NCBI GenBank assembly: GCA_947179155.2
Contig: OX359264.1
Location: 61,901,202-61,965,201, forward strand
DNA: 64,000 nt
Reading direction: 5' to 3'
From: Hedera helix
Taxonomy: Eukaryota > Streptophyta > Magnoliopsida > Apiales > Araliaceae
Shown: piece by piece, positions 48,461 to 58,371 of the stretch
Position numbering within the stretch: the stretch's first letter is position 1
How the letters are laid out: every line of letters begins with the position of its first letter
Position numbers and translations under genes: made by a program
The notes under the pieces: model-generated
Told to the model about the DNA's origin: nothing
The model's database searches: none
The model's input: the letters and a program-made list of their open reading frames with translations, nothing else

Positions 48461-49179
48461 CAGTCCTAAAATCTTGTATTCTAACGTGGGACAAGTCATA
48501 CGTTGCCTCTGGGTGACGAACAGGGAGGCCAAAAGGGCACCGAGACCAGCCGCAGGTGCATCTGCGGCTAGGATCGGTCCTATTTCAGATCGTGACCCTT
48601 CACGATCTGGTCACTTTCTCACTTTTCCTTTCTCTCATTCTCGGTTTTCCTCGTCCCCCACCCAACGTTTTCGTCTTTTGGGCAACTTTTGGGAAATTCT
48701 GCTCCGATTAAATCAGTCTACGCACTTTGGGTAACGTTTTAACTCCTTTTTCTTTGATTTTCGCTTTCATTTGACTATTCATTTGCTTGTTTGAATATTT
48801 TAATTTTATCAATGCATGCTTATATGTGATATTTGTGTTGCCCGTAGCATAGATAAATACCGGGTTTCGTAGAGATGCCTCATTATTTTGAAAATTTGTT
48901 TTATTCATTTTATGCATTTGAGGCATTATTTTCACTTGCATTCTGGGTTTGTTGGTTGCCTGACCAGATTAAACATGCCTGATTGTGCATGGGATGTCCA
49001 TTTTACAAACGAAACTCTGCCGAAATTTCGGGAAATTTAGTGCACCGCTAGGGACTTTATTTATGCATTTTCTATTTTCACACCATGCTATGCCACCCTA
49101 TTATTTCTAGCAATATGCAATAAGACTTTTGAAAGATAATGAGCTAAGGGTGTACCTTTTTTGTGATACCGTTCCAGTT
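48461..49179 (+). promoter_or_regulatory. Probable leader and promoter of the antisense gene
   Basis: A pyrimidine-rich stretch at about 48605-48660 is followed by a possible donor (TTTGGGTAACG near 48730). A possible acceptor (GTTCCAG at 49171-49177) lies just before the ATG at 49180. This suggests a leader intron of about 440 nt. The hairpin unit GCCGCAGGTGCATCTGCGGC at about 48550 also occurs in the LTR. The promoter itself is not identified. Confidence 0.35.
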
Positions 49180-51131
49180 ATGGATCCAGATGCTCCCAGT
49201 GGTTCCTCAGTGCTCCGAGCGTCGGGTGTCCGTCGTCGTAGAGCGACCTCTTCAGCTCCAGCTCCAGTCCTGACTCGTCATTCCCGTAGACTGGCTGAGT
49301 CTGTTATTCGCCCCGTTCAGCCTGATGTGGATGAGGACGCCCCAGCGGAGGCAGAGGCGGGTCCCTCGGGCACAGCGGCTCCTTCTCCCATGCGCCGGAC
49401 CTTACCCGGGGCCCGTGCTAGGATACCGGATCTGCTCGGTCCTGACCCCGGTCGTCACCCCTCAGCCTACCTTGCGGCTAACGAGGTATATTCGTTATTT
49501 AAATTCATTCAACCTCGTGAGATTATCGGGACTGACTGTTTCGGTGGCTGTCACAGGTTCCTGAGTTTACCCAGTCTCGGGGTAACTGGTTCAGCATTTA
49601 CACCCTCTACCACGCGTTGCATCCCGACTATAGGGGAATGGTAGACTCCTGGGGGTTCAGACATTTCTTTACTATTGCCCCTCGTCGATGTCCGTGGGGC
49701 TATATGAGGGCCCTGTCTGAGCGCTGGTTCCACCAGACCCAGTCGCTTCATCTACTGGACTGCGAGCTGTTGTTGACTCCTCTGGACTGGCGTTATATTA
49801 CCGGGGTGGAGTTCTCCGGACCCCGTGTTCCTCTGGAGCCGGACATCACTTCCGTAACCGTTCGATCCTTGTTGGGGTTCACTCCTCAGGATAAGGTCTT
49901 TAAGGCCCGCAGCATCCGATCCGGAGCTTTGGCTGTAGATGTCATTGGAGGGGCTCTTTCCGAGCCATTTCCCGAGGACCGCTCCGCTCGTGACTTCCTG
50001 CTCCGGCGTCTATTCCTGACTATCATGAGGGGCTGTTTTCTGGGGAACAACTCCTCGACCATCCATTTCAATATCGTCGGCGCTACTCGAGATGTGGATC
50101 GGATCGGGGACTATGACTGGGGTTCCTTCACCTTCGCCTATTTCCTCCATGGCCTTCGCCTTCGCTCAGAGGGGCAGACAGATGCCTGGCTGGGGTTTTA
50201 TCCTTTTCTGCTGGTAAGTCCCATTCATTTAGCCGCTTTATTTGTTTTATTCATTTGCCGTCCTTGGTACTTACGTCCCATTTTCCTTGTTTATCAGTTC
50301 TGGGCTTATGAGCGGCTACCCTGCTTGCGGCCGATTACTACCCTCGGTCCAGAGACTTATCCCCGGGGTCGTCGATGGCATCACAGCACTTTGGCGGAGA
50401 CCCCGGTGTCAGATAGCTTCTCCCACTGCCGGCTGCAGTTAGAGATGGTCTCTTCGGCGGACGTGACATGGGTTCCTTACACTGCGGATCATTTGGCGGC
50501 TGGCCTCGCCGGTGGTTATGCCGCGGACCAGGAATTTGCCTTGTCCACTCGTCGTATTCCCTTCTTGACTTATGGTGGATGGGAGCTGTATTTGGGGGAG
50601 CGTGCCATCAGATGCGTTTCCGGGGAGGTCCGGATCCCTTTCGCTCCTCCTTCCCGGAGATTTTGGCTCATGGATTCCCATCTCCCAGAGGCAGTGACGG
50701 CCGGGGAGGATGGATATATGCTGTCTGACGGCCCGCAGACGAGTGAGAGTTTTAGCGTCTGGTGGAGACCTCGTACCATCGGACCTCAGACTCGGGCCAC
50801 CTTCTTCCTTGGAGACCTGGTTCACGGGTCTGTGATGATGACAGACTGGATGGAGTGTGTTCGGGCCCCCACTCACTCAGATCAGATTGCTTCATTGACT
50901 CGGCGAGTGGACCAGTTGTCATTTTTTGTTCGGAGCTTGGGCCGGGATCCAGAGGAAGCTTACGCTGCAGACCCGTATGGACCTGACCTCGGTGCAGCTC
51001 CCGGCTCGTCGGATGCCCCTGCCCCGCCTTATTCCTGCCCTGATCTGAACTTTGGCGCTGAGGCTTCCATTCCTGGGGACGTGGGCCATGCGAGCCAGTT
51101 TGATGATGACACCTTTATTGAGGGCCTATAG
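49180..51131 (+). CDS. Plant mobile domain-like protein, antisense gene in retroelement
   Basis: Three exons are predicted: 49180-49485, 49557-50213 and 50298-51131, joining in frame to 598 residues. Intron 1 (71 nt, GTATAT...TCACAG) is what links two frames that otherwise overlap. Intron 2 (84 nt, GTAAGT...TATCAG) is a multiple of three with no stop, so the frame survives if it is retained. The N-terminus is rich in Ala, Ser, Pro and Arg. The centre has RWFHQTQSLHLLDCELLLTP, YITGVEFSG and FWAYERLPCLRP, resembling the aminotransferase-like plant mobile domain of MAIN/MAIL1 proteins and related transposon ORFs. The frame is GC-rich and intact over 1.8 kb. It lies antisense to the element's own genes. 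Function in the element is unknown. Confidence 0.75.
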
Positions 51132-51361
51132 TGCGTCGACTAGATCTAGATAGGCTAGGACCTCTGTATTTGGACCTGTTTGTTTTATTTGTCATCATTT
51201 GTTTTTCATTCCATGTATTATGTACAGAATTATCTTTATTTTATGCATAATTTCTTCTTTATGATGATCTACTTATTATAGCTTGTATGATGCACGATTT
51301 ATTATATATGTGGACAAAGAAATTGACCCCTGTATAGTCTTTTGATACTGTTTTTTCACAG

Positions 51362-53005
51362 ATGTCATCCCTGGATGTGGTTCGCGTGGGCCCCCGCACA
51401 CCCTCAGGGATCATGAGTCGGTTCCGTTCGTGGCTGGATAGTTTGATACCCCCAGACCGGATCATTGCAGAGGGTCTTTTGGGACACTCCTTGTCTCTTT
51501 TGTCATTTCAGGTGCCGCCGGGCTTTGTTGATGGCATTCTCAGCTGTTGGATCCCGGACAGACAGGTTTTCAGGTTTGGGCTGGAGTATCTGACCCCCAC
51601 TCTTGAGGAGTATGCTCGTTTTACCGGTTTATCCGTGGATGGTCCCTGCGCACGGGTTACTTCAGGCCATATGCGCCGTCAGTTCCTGACTTTCACAGGC
51701 TTGCGGAGGACAGCTTTGTTATCTGTGATCTCTTCGAGCCATCTCGTCCCTCTATCCTTCTTGGTTGACAGATTCGGATCGGTGGATAGCTTTTCTCGAT
51801 TCTCCAGTGATTTTTCAGTATCTGAGGAGCGCTGGGGCGCTTTGAGAGTGGATGTTTTGATGGCCTGTGTCCTATCAGCTCTGTACATGCCCGCAGGGGA
51901 CGACCTCATGGATATGCGGGTTATTGTAGCGGTGCAGGCTCTCCAGGAGGATCATACCATTCTTCCCATTATATTAGCAGAGACTTACCTGTCGGCCTCA
52001 TATTGTCATTCATTCTCTGGTCGCATATTCAGGGGAAGCTCTATCTTGTTATATGTATGGTTCATGAGCCATCTCAGACCCATCGGGCAGTTTCGTCGAC
52101 ACGGGTTCTGTTTCAGCCACAGCCTGGCCATGCAGTTCTCATTTCGTCCCCGGCGATGCACGGATACAGCCTCATGGAGGGAGTTCTTATCGGCCATTGA
52201 GGAGCCTTTCCATCTTCTGATCTATTTGGGTTATTGCTCCTTCCAGAGTTTCCTGACTCACGTGCCACCTTTTGATTTCCTCCCTCTCCTTGGCTTGAGG
52301 GGGGTGACGACTTATCATCCCTTAGCTGTCATGGGGCAGTTTGACCAGATGCAGGATCTCCATCTCTTTACGGGAGCTGCTGACTACCGATTTCTCATAT
52401 CGCCTCAGACGGAGAGGGAGCTGCTGCGGGTATACGATCTTTGGTCACACAGGATCTCGGCCGATTTTGGGGATAGTCATCCCGGTCAGACACCCGATTA
52501 TCTGCTATGGTTGCAAAGAGATTCTGAGATTGCCGACTTTGATCCGATTGGGGTATTGGGTGGTTCTCGAGGACTTTTCCCTGATGAGACCAGTTCAGAT
52601 GCGGTCATTCCTACGGAGCTTTCAGGATTAGCGCCCATGTCTGGGGTTGAGGAGGTTTCTGCTTCGGTACATGTCACCTCCTTTGATTTGGCGGATCGGA
52701 TTCAGGGATTACTGATTGAGGGTACCCGGCTCCGGTCTGCCTTGAGGGCCACCGAGATTGAGAGGGATACCGCGCACGCGGAGCGGGATGCGGCCGTACT
52801 AGCTTGTGATGCCGCCCTCTCTGCCAGAGATAGTGTTATCGAGCTGGTCAGAGTTGTCATGGAGGGTCATTCTGCGACTGTTACCAGTGCTGCTGCTCTT
52901 TTGACTCGGGTTGACATGATGGGACAGCAGATTGCGGGTGAGCCAGAGGTTTATGATGCCTCGACTACTTTGTCTATCCTGCTCCAGCTGGTCTCCGACC
53001 TGTAG
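51362..53005 (+). CDS. DUF7745-like protein, second antisense gene in retroelement
   Basis: A single frame of 547 residues starts with an ATG directly after TGTTTTTTCACAG, a strong 3' splice site, so an upstream leader exon is likely. Sequences such as LEYLTPTLEEYARFTGLSVDG, AETYLSASYCH, YVWFMSHLRPIG and PDYLLWLQRD recall the retroelement-linked plant domain I know as DUF7745, related to plant mobile domains (from memory). Residues about 440-500 form a predicted coiled coil (LRATEIERDTAHAERDAA). There is no catalytic motif I can point to. It lies 230 bp after the first antisense gene in the same direction, so the two could share a transcript. It ends 600 bp from the end of pol. Confidence 0.7.
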   Translation: MSSLDVVRVGPRTPSGIMSRFRSWLDSLIPPDRIIAEGLLGHSLSLLSFQVPPGFVDGILSCWIPDRQVFRFGLEYLTPTLEEYARFTGLSVDGPCARVTSGHMRRQFLTFTGLRRTALLSVISSSHLVPLSFLVDRFGSVDSFSRFSSDFSVSEERWGALRVDVLMACVLSALYMPAGDDLMDMRVIVAVQALQEDHTILPIILAETYLSASYCHSFSGRIFRGSSILLYVWFMSHLRPIGQFRRHGFCFSHSLAMQFSFRPRRCTDTASWREFLSAIEEPFHLLIYLGYCSFQSFLTHVPPFDFLPLLGLRGVTTYHPLAVMGQFDQMQDLHLFTGAADYRFLISPQTERELLRVYDLWSHRISADFGDSHPGQTPDYLLWLQRDSEIADFDPIGVLGGSRGLFPDETSSDAVIPTELSGLAPMSGVEEVSASVHVTSFDLADRIQGLLIEGTRLRSALRATEIERDTAHAERDAAVLACDAALSARDSVIELVRVVMEGHSATVTSAAALLTRVDMMGQQIAGEPEVYDASTTLSILLQLVSDL

Positions 53006-53576
53006 ATGATTTTATTCCCTGCACAGACTATGTCAGACTCATCACTTTTATTTAGAAGACAGACTTGTAATCAAAATGTTTTGTATATATAGAGAAATAT
53101 TTATGGTTTTAGTCATTTCCCTTTTTGATGCATCGTCGCCCTTCATTGGATCCTCATTTTATCCAGCTGATTATGATTTCGATATATTGCCTTATTTCTT
53201 TCCTCAAGTCTTGATTGGAACTCCACAGATATTGTCGCGTGCCCCCTTTGATTTCATCGAAGTGAGTCTTGGACTTTGGGCTAATTATGTGGCTAGGTTT
53301 GGGTAAGTTTTGGAGTGTATAGGATTTCGGAATTTTCGGGAAGTGGTTTCGGTATAGGGACAATGTTTATTATTTTGGTATAGAACGGACCGGGCCATGA
53401 CGGCTGAATGTATTTGTCCAAAGTAAGGTTTCGGGTTTTCTGGAAATGGGTTTGGTATAGGGACGAGATTTATTATTTTGTATAGAACGGACCGTGCCAG
53501 GATGGCTGCCTACATACTCCCACAAGGTCGGGAGATCAGGTCCTACGTAGTTCGAATTACAAGGGAGATAGAAGGG

Positions 53577-53578
<2 letters not shown>
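53006..53578. other. Spacer between antisense genes and pol
   Basis: Two related segments (53330-53400 and 53435-53500) share TTTATTATTTTG and AACGGACCG boxes, an imperfect repeat of about 105 bp. No gene is seen. This is where transcripts from the two strands of the element would meet. Confidence 0.5.

Positions 53579-53609
<31 letters not shown>
53579..53609. repeat. T31 homopolymer (A31 on the element's strand)
   Basis: A run of 31 T on the plus strand begins within the TAA stop codon of pol (53610-53608) and continues downstream of it. Length from the assembly may be inexact. Confidence 0.9.
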
Positions 53610-53612
<3 letters not shown>

Positions 53613-56600
53613 CGTAGAACCGTTTCACAGAGTCAGCATTCAGGGGCTGCGGAAATACCTCGCCATCCATTTCTTGTAGGACAAGGGCCCCTCCAGATAG
53701 GACTTTCTTGATCACAAAGGGTCCTTCCCAACTTGGAGCGAATTTCCCTTTGGCCTCGTCTTGACTGGGCATGACCCTCTTTAACACTAAATCATTTTCC
53801 TTGAATTTTCGGGACCGTATCTTTTTGTCGTACGATCGAGAGATGCGTTGCTGATACAACTGACCGTGTAATATAGCCGCCACCCTTCTTTCATCTATTA
53901 AGGCTAACTGGTCGTATCGACTTTGTATCCAATCCTCCTCGTCAATCCGAGCATCGAGCAAAATTCGGAGGGATGCCATCTCCATCTCTACTGGCAAAAC
54001 GGCCTCCATCCCATATACCAAGGCGTAAGGGGTCGCCCCTGTAGACGTACGAACTGATGTCCGATATGCAAACAGTGTGAGGGGTAGCAAGTCTGGCCAT
54101 CCCCGATGATTGGCAGACATTCTCGCCATAATTCTCTTTATATTCTTATTCGCCGCCTCCACGGCCCCATTCATTTTGGGCCTGTAAATGACAGAATTGA
54201 GATGCTTGATCTTGAATTGGGCGCACAACTCTTTCATAAGGGCATTGTTCAGATTCTTGGCATTGTCGGACACCAAGATTTCAGGCTGTCCGTATCGGCA
54301 AATCACATTGTTCCTGATGAAACTGACTATAACTTCCTGCGTTACTTTGGGGAAGGAAGCTGCCTCCACCCATTTAGTGAAATAGTCAATCATGACGAAA
54401 ATGAACCGGTGGCCGTGGCTCGCTTTGGGCTCCACGGGCCCGATAACATCCATACCCCACATGGAGAACGGCCAAGGGGAAGTCATGCAATGCAGTTTAT
54501 TAGGAGGCGCATGCATCACATTACCGTGTGCTTGGCATTGGAAACATCGCTTGACATGATCGTCACAGTCAGCCTTAAGTGATAGCCAGTAGTGCCCTGT
54601 TCTCAGAATTTTCTTGGCCAGCATTGGTCCACTCATGTGCGGCCCACATACTCCACCGTGCACTTCGCCCATGATTTTCTGTGCTTGAGTTTCGTCCACA
54701 CATCGCAATAATCCCAAGCCTACATCCCTCTTATACAGGGAGTCTCCGCTTAAATAGAATTTCATCGCCATCTTCTGGATTCTCTGCCTTTCCGTTCGGT
54801 TTGCCTGGTCGGGGAGTGATCTATCCCTCAAGTATTTCTGAATGTCATGATACCAGGGCTGATTTGGTTGAGCCACATCTTCTGACAACTCCGATATGTA
54901 TTCTTCGTAAGCGGGGGCACTTTGTACTGTTATTTCAATCTGTGGGGTGGCTTTGCTTTTGAGCACATGGATTAACGAAGCCAGGGTGGCCAATGCATCG
55001 GCAAAGTCATTCCGCCCCCGGGGAATGTGTCGGAAAGCTACGTCTTCAAATTCTTGCATCAATCGGACTACATACCGGTGGTACGGGAGTAACCGAAGTT
55101 CCTTAGTGCCATATTCCCCAGTCGCCTGTCTGATTACCAATTCTGAATCTCCGAACACGGCTAATCTTTTCACTCCCATATTGCGGGCGAATCTCAGTCC
55201 CAATATGCATCCTTCGTATTCGGCCGTATTGTCTGAGTTACTGAACTTTAATTTGGTGAGAACAGGGTATTGCTCGCCCGTAACGGATACCAGGACCGCT
55301 CCAGCTCCAGCCCCTTCAGCATTCATGGCACCGTCGAAATACATTTTCCAAAACTGCCCTTCGTCATCACACCTCGCCTGTTGGACCCACAGTATGTCTT
55401 CACCCGGTAGGAAAGTCTCTAAAGGCTCCATCCCCCCTGTCGGCATCTCTGATAATTGATCTGCAATTCCCTGCCCTTTCATGGCCTTCTGGGTAACATA
55501 CAGGATGTCGAATTGCTGGAGGATTAACTGCCACCTTGACAATCGACAATTCAGCATTGGTCTCTCAAATATATACTTCAAGGGGTCGATTCGCGAGATC
55601 AAATAGGTAGTGTGTCCATGGAGGTAATGCTGTAATCTCATAGCAGCCCAGGCCAAGGCGCAACATGTTTTCTCGATCGGCGTGTAATTCTGTTCACAGC
55701 TGCTGAATCTCTTGCTGAGGTAGTAAATGGCATGCTCCTTACCGGATTCACTCTTCTGCCCCAGCATACAACCCATCGCCATATCATTCACGGATATATA
55801 TAGGAAAAGGGGAACCCCGTCCTTTGGCGGTACCAGCACTGGCGCTCCTGTTAGTTGCTTCTTAATAGTCTGAAAGGCCTTTTGGCATTGACTGTTCCAC
55901 TTCCGGGAGGCGTCTTTCCTTAACAGTTTGAAGATTGGTTCGCAGGTGGTGGTCAGATGGGATATGAACCGACTGATGAAGTTTATCCTCCCCAAAAATC
56001 CCCTTATCTCTTTCTCTGTACGGGGAGCTGGCATATCCACAATAGCCCTGATCTTAGCCGGATCCAGTTCGATACCTCGATTGCTCACTAAGAATCCAAG
56101 GAGTTTACCTGACTGAACCCCGAAGGCACATTTGGCTGGATTGAGCTTCAAATTATACTTCCTGAGCCGCTCGAATAGCTTCTTAAGGTGAGTCACATGG
56201 TCAGATTCCGCCCTCGATTTCACAATGATGTCATCCACGTAAACCTCTATCTCCTTGTGCATCATGTCATGGAATAGGGCCATCATGGCCCTCTGATAAG
56301 TGGCTCCCGCATTTGTGAGGCCGAAGGCAAGTCGTCTATAACAAAATGTGCCCCAGGGGGTGATGAAGGCAGTCTTTTCTCGATCCTCTTCCGCCACCAT
56401 TATCTGGTGATACCCAGCGAAACAATCGACAAATGAATACATTTCATACTGAGCTGTGTTATCCACCAAGATGTGTATGAAAGGCACTGGGAAGTTATCC
56501 TTAAGACTGGCCTTGTTCAGATCTCTATAATCCACGCACACTCTCACCTTTCCTCCAGGCTTTGCCACGGGGACTATATTGGAAAACCATTCTGGGTAAG

Positions 56601-57082
56601 TCGACACCATGATGATCTCAGCCTTGAACTGCTTGACTATCTCTTCCTTCACTTTTAAGCTCCATTCCGGTTTCAATTTTCTCAGCTTCTGCTTAACTGG
56701 CCTGAAACCCTCCTTGATAGGCAATCGATGTACCACAATATCCGTGGACAAACCGACCATGTCCTCGTGTGACCAAGCAAACACATCCTCATATCGGCTC
56801 AAAAGTTCAGCTACCTCTGTTTTCTGGTCTGGAGTCAAGTCTGCCCCAATTTTTAGCTCTTTGGGGTTTTCAGGGGTTCCTATGTTGATGGTGATGGTTT
56901 GGTCTAGGTTGGGTTTGGGTTTATCCTCGACCCACTCTTTGATCTCGTCGGGAGCGTCGTCATCATCTGCTTCGTCCTGCTCAATTCCCATCAAATCGAA
57001 ATCCAGTTCTATATCAAAATCATAATCGTCTTTCAAATTTGGAAAATCGTTTGTTAGGCTAGAATGACTCAAATCGGTACAC
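53608..57082 (-). CDS. pol: Retroelement pol: RT, RNase H, aRNase H-like, integrase
   Basis: After the predicted splice the frame runs 1,157 codons without interruption. RT occupies about residues 140-320 of the open frame, with VCVDYRDLNKA, FVDCFAGYHQI and the catalytic YVDD (286-289). An RNase H follows. A second RNase H-like domain (KMYFDGA, AEYEGCILGL, FGDSELV, DALATLAS) is the additional RNase H known from the Tat lineage. The integrase has a zinc-binding HHCC region ending KRCFQCQ and the core MDVIGP, VSDNAKN and GAVEAANKN, giving D, D and E. It shows no premature stop, so it is a recently active or well-preserved copy. No envelope gene is seen. Confidence 0.95.
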
Positions 57083-57256
57083 CTGACATGAAACAAAAAT
57101 ATTTGTCATATATATAAACATTAGGTACATGACTTCCTTTTCAATAATCATGACAAAAGTATGAAATAGACGTGCAGATACATAAAACAAAAACACCGTC
57201 TTAAAAACCCCCTGATCCCCCTACTGGACAAGATTCCCGGACACTCCTGCATTTAC
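57083..57256 (-). other. Predicted intron between G-patch and RT
   Basis: The donor is AAAAGG|GTAAAT and the acceptor TTTCATGTCAG|GTGT. The 174 nt begin with an in-frame TAA. Removing them restores one continuous frame from the G-patch segment into pol. A spliced intron at this place is a reported property of Ogre elements. Confidence 0.75.
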
Positions 57257-57879
57257 CCTTTTCTGGATACTACTGGCTGCATGGTCCAATTCCTGGGGAT
57301 CACTTCGGTTTTATAGCTAGTGATGGAGGGAATCTCTGTATCTGGCACCTCCTCTATGATTGCGGCAACTTGGCTTTGACTCTCATTTTCACTTTCCTCG
57401 GGCACTTCTAACCCGGCCCAATTTATAAATGGCATGATCTGCTTGCCTTCAGTTATCTTCTCCTTTCCCTTTTCATTGGGGCCTGACTGCCCCGGGAGAT
57501 GGCACTTTTTCTCGAACTGTTCCATAATTTCCAGTAAGAAATCCGACTGCTGGGCCACTCCTTTTACTGGGGGAACCTCCATCTTACCCACTGCTTCAGG
57601 TGTGGGCCTGATTACCCTCGGGGAGTGTTCACTATTGGCTCTCGGTATCGGAACTCCGGTTATCCGCATGGGAACTTTCTTATATGAGTTCTTCGGCCTT
57701 ATACCTCCTTGATATCCTAGCTCTGCCTTGCCTGCCTGCACTGGTACCTGGATGGGCTCTGTGATTCCTTGGCTGTGCTTGCCCAGCCCTTGCCCCGGCT
57801 GGAAGTTCATTGCCATCATTTCCCGGGCAACGAAGGTGAGCTCGGGGGACATCTTAAGTTTTAACTCCGGGGCTCCCAA
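57257..57879 (-). CDS. G-patch segment of the retroelement polyprotein
   Basis: This frame lies between protease and RT. It carries FQPGQGLGKHSQGITEPI, the G-patch pattern (GxGLGxxxxGxxxPI) found after protease in Tat-lineage elements, followed by a proline- and acid-rich linker. G-patch modules usually bind nucleic acid or RNA helicases; here it may aid the polyprotein on RNA. It has the same frame as the protease but is separated from it by an in-frame TAG at 57891-57889, so it has no start of its own. Confidence 0.8.
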
Positions 57880-57888
57880 CTGCTTATA

Positions 57889-58371
57889 CTAAGGGGTGCT
57901 GATTTCAAACGCCTGATAGCTTATTGGTTGGGCCGACTCGTCCACATGGATCACCGGCATGCCTTTTACAGAGGGAACGGGGCAGTCAGATTCTGCGGCG
58001 ATTGTTACCAAATGGCCCTCCACGATGAATTTTATTTGCTGATGCAGGGTGGAGGGAACTGCCCCTGCCATATGAATCCAGGGCCTCCCTAAGAGCATGT
58101 TGTAACTGGCCATGATATCCAGTACTTGGAAAGAAATGTCAAAAGCATAAGGCCCGATCTCCACTGGCAGCTCAATCTCTCCCACCGTGTCCTTTCTTGA
58201 TCCGTCAAACGCCCTCACCACCACTTGGCTGGCCCGCAGGCGCTTAGGGCTGATTTTCATTTTCTCCAGAGTACTGTATGGGCAAATATTAAGGGCTGAC
58301 CCACCATCAATCAAGACTCCGTTCATCACATACCCGGAAGAGATAACCGCAATGTGTAACGGCCTCCGGTG
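57889..58371 (-). CDS. Retroelement aspartic protease segment
   Basis: The frame is shifted by one base from gag and has no clear independent start. It holds LIDGGSALNICP, the aspartic protease active-site pattern (D-[ST/G]-G), and MLLGRPWIH, the conserved downstream ILGRxWL-like motif. It matches the single-domain pepsin-like protease of Ty3/Gypsy elements. It ends at TAG (57891-57889). Production would need frameshifting at the G tract or it is disabled here. Confidence 0.85.
   Translation of the reverse strand, partial: HRRPLHIAVISSGYVMNGVLIDGGSALNICPYSTLEKMKISPKRLRASQVVVRAFDGSRKDTVGEIELPVEIGPYAFDISFQVLDIMASYNMLLGRPWIHMAGAVPSTLHQQIKFIVEGHLVTIAAESDCPVPSVKGMPVIHVDESAQPISYQAFEISTP

Noticed and set aside
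47247..48532. Repeat proteins with DPSDTIPDQF or NWSGIVSDGS units
   Set aside because: The frames exist only because the unit is 36 bp. They are open on both strands, and base changes are not biased to codon third positions.
49129..49644. Independent 171-residue protein
   Set aside because: It starts with TTG and its tail runs into a predicted intron; only 49180-49485 belongs to the spliced antisense gene.
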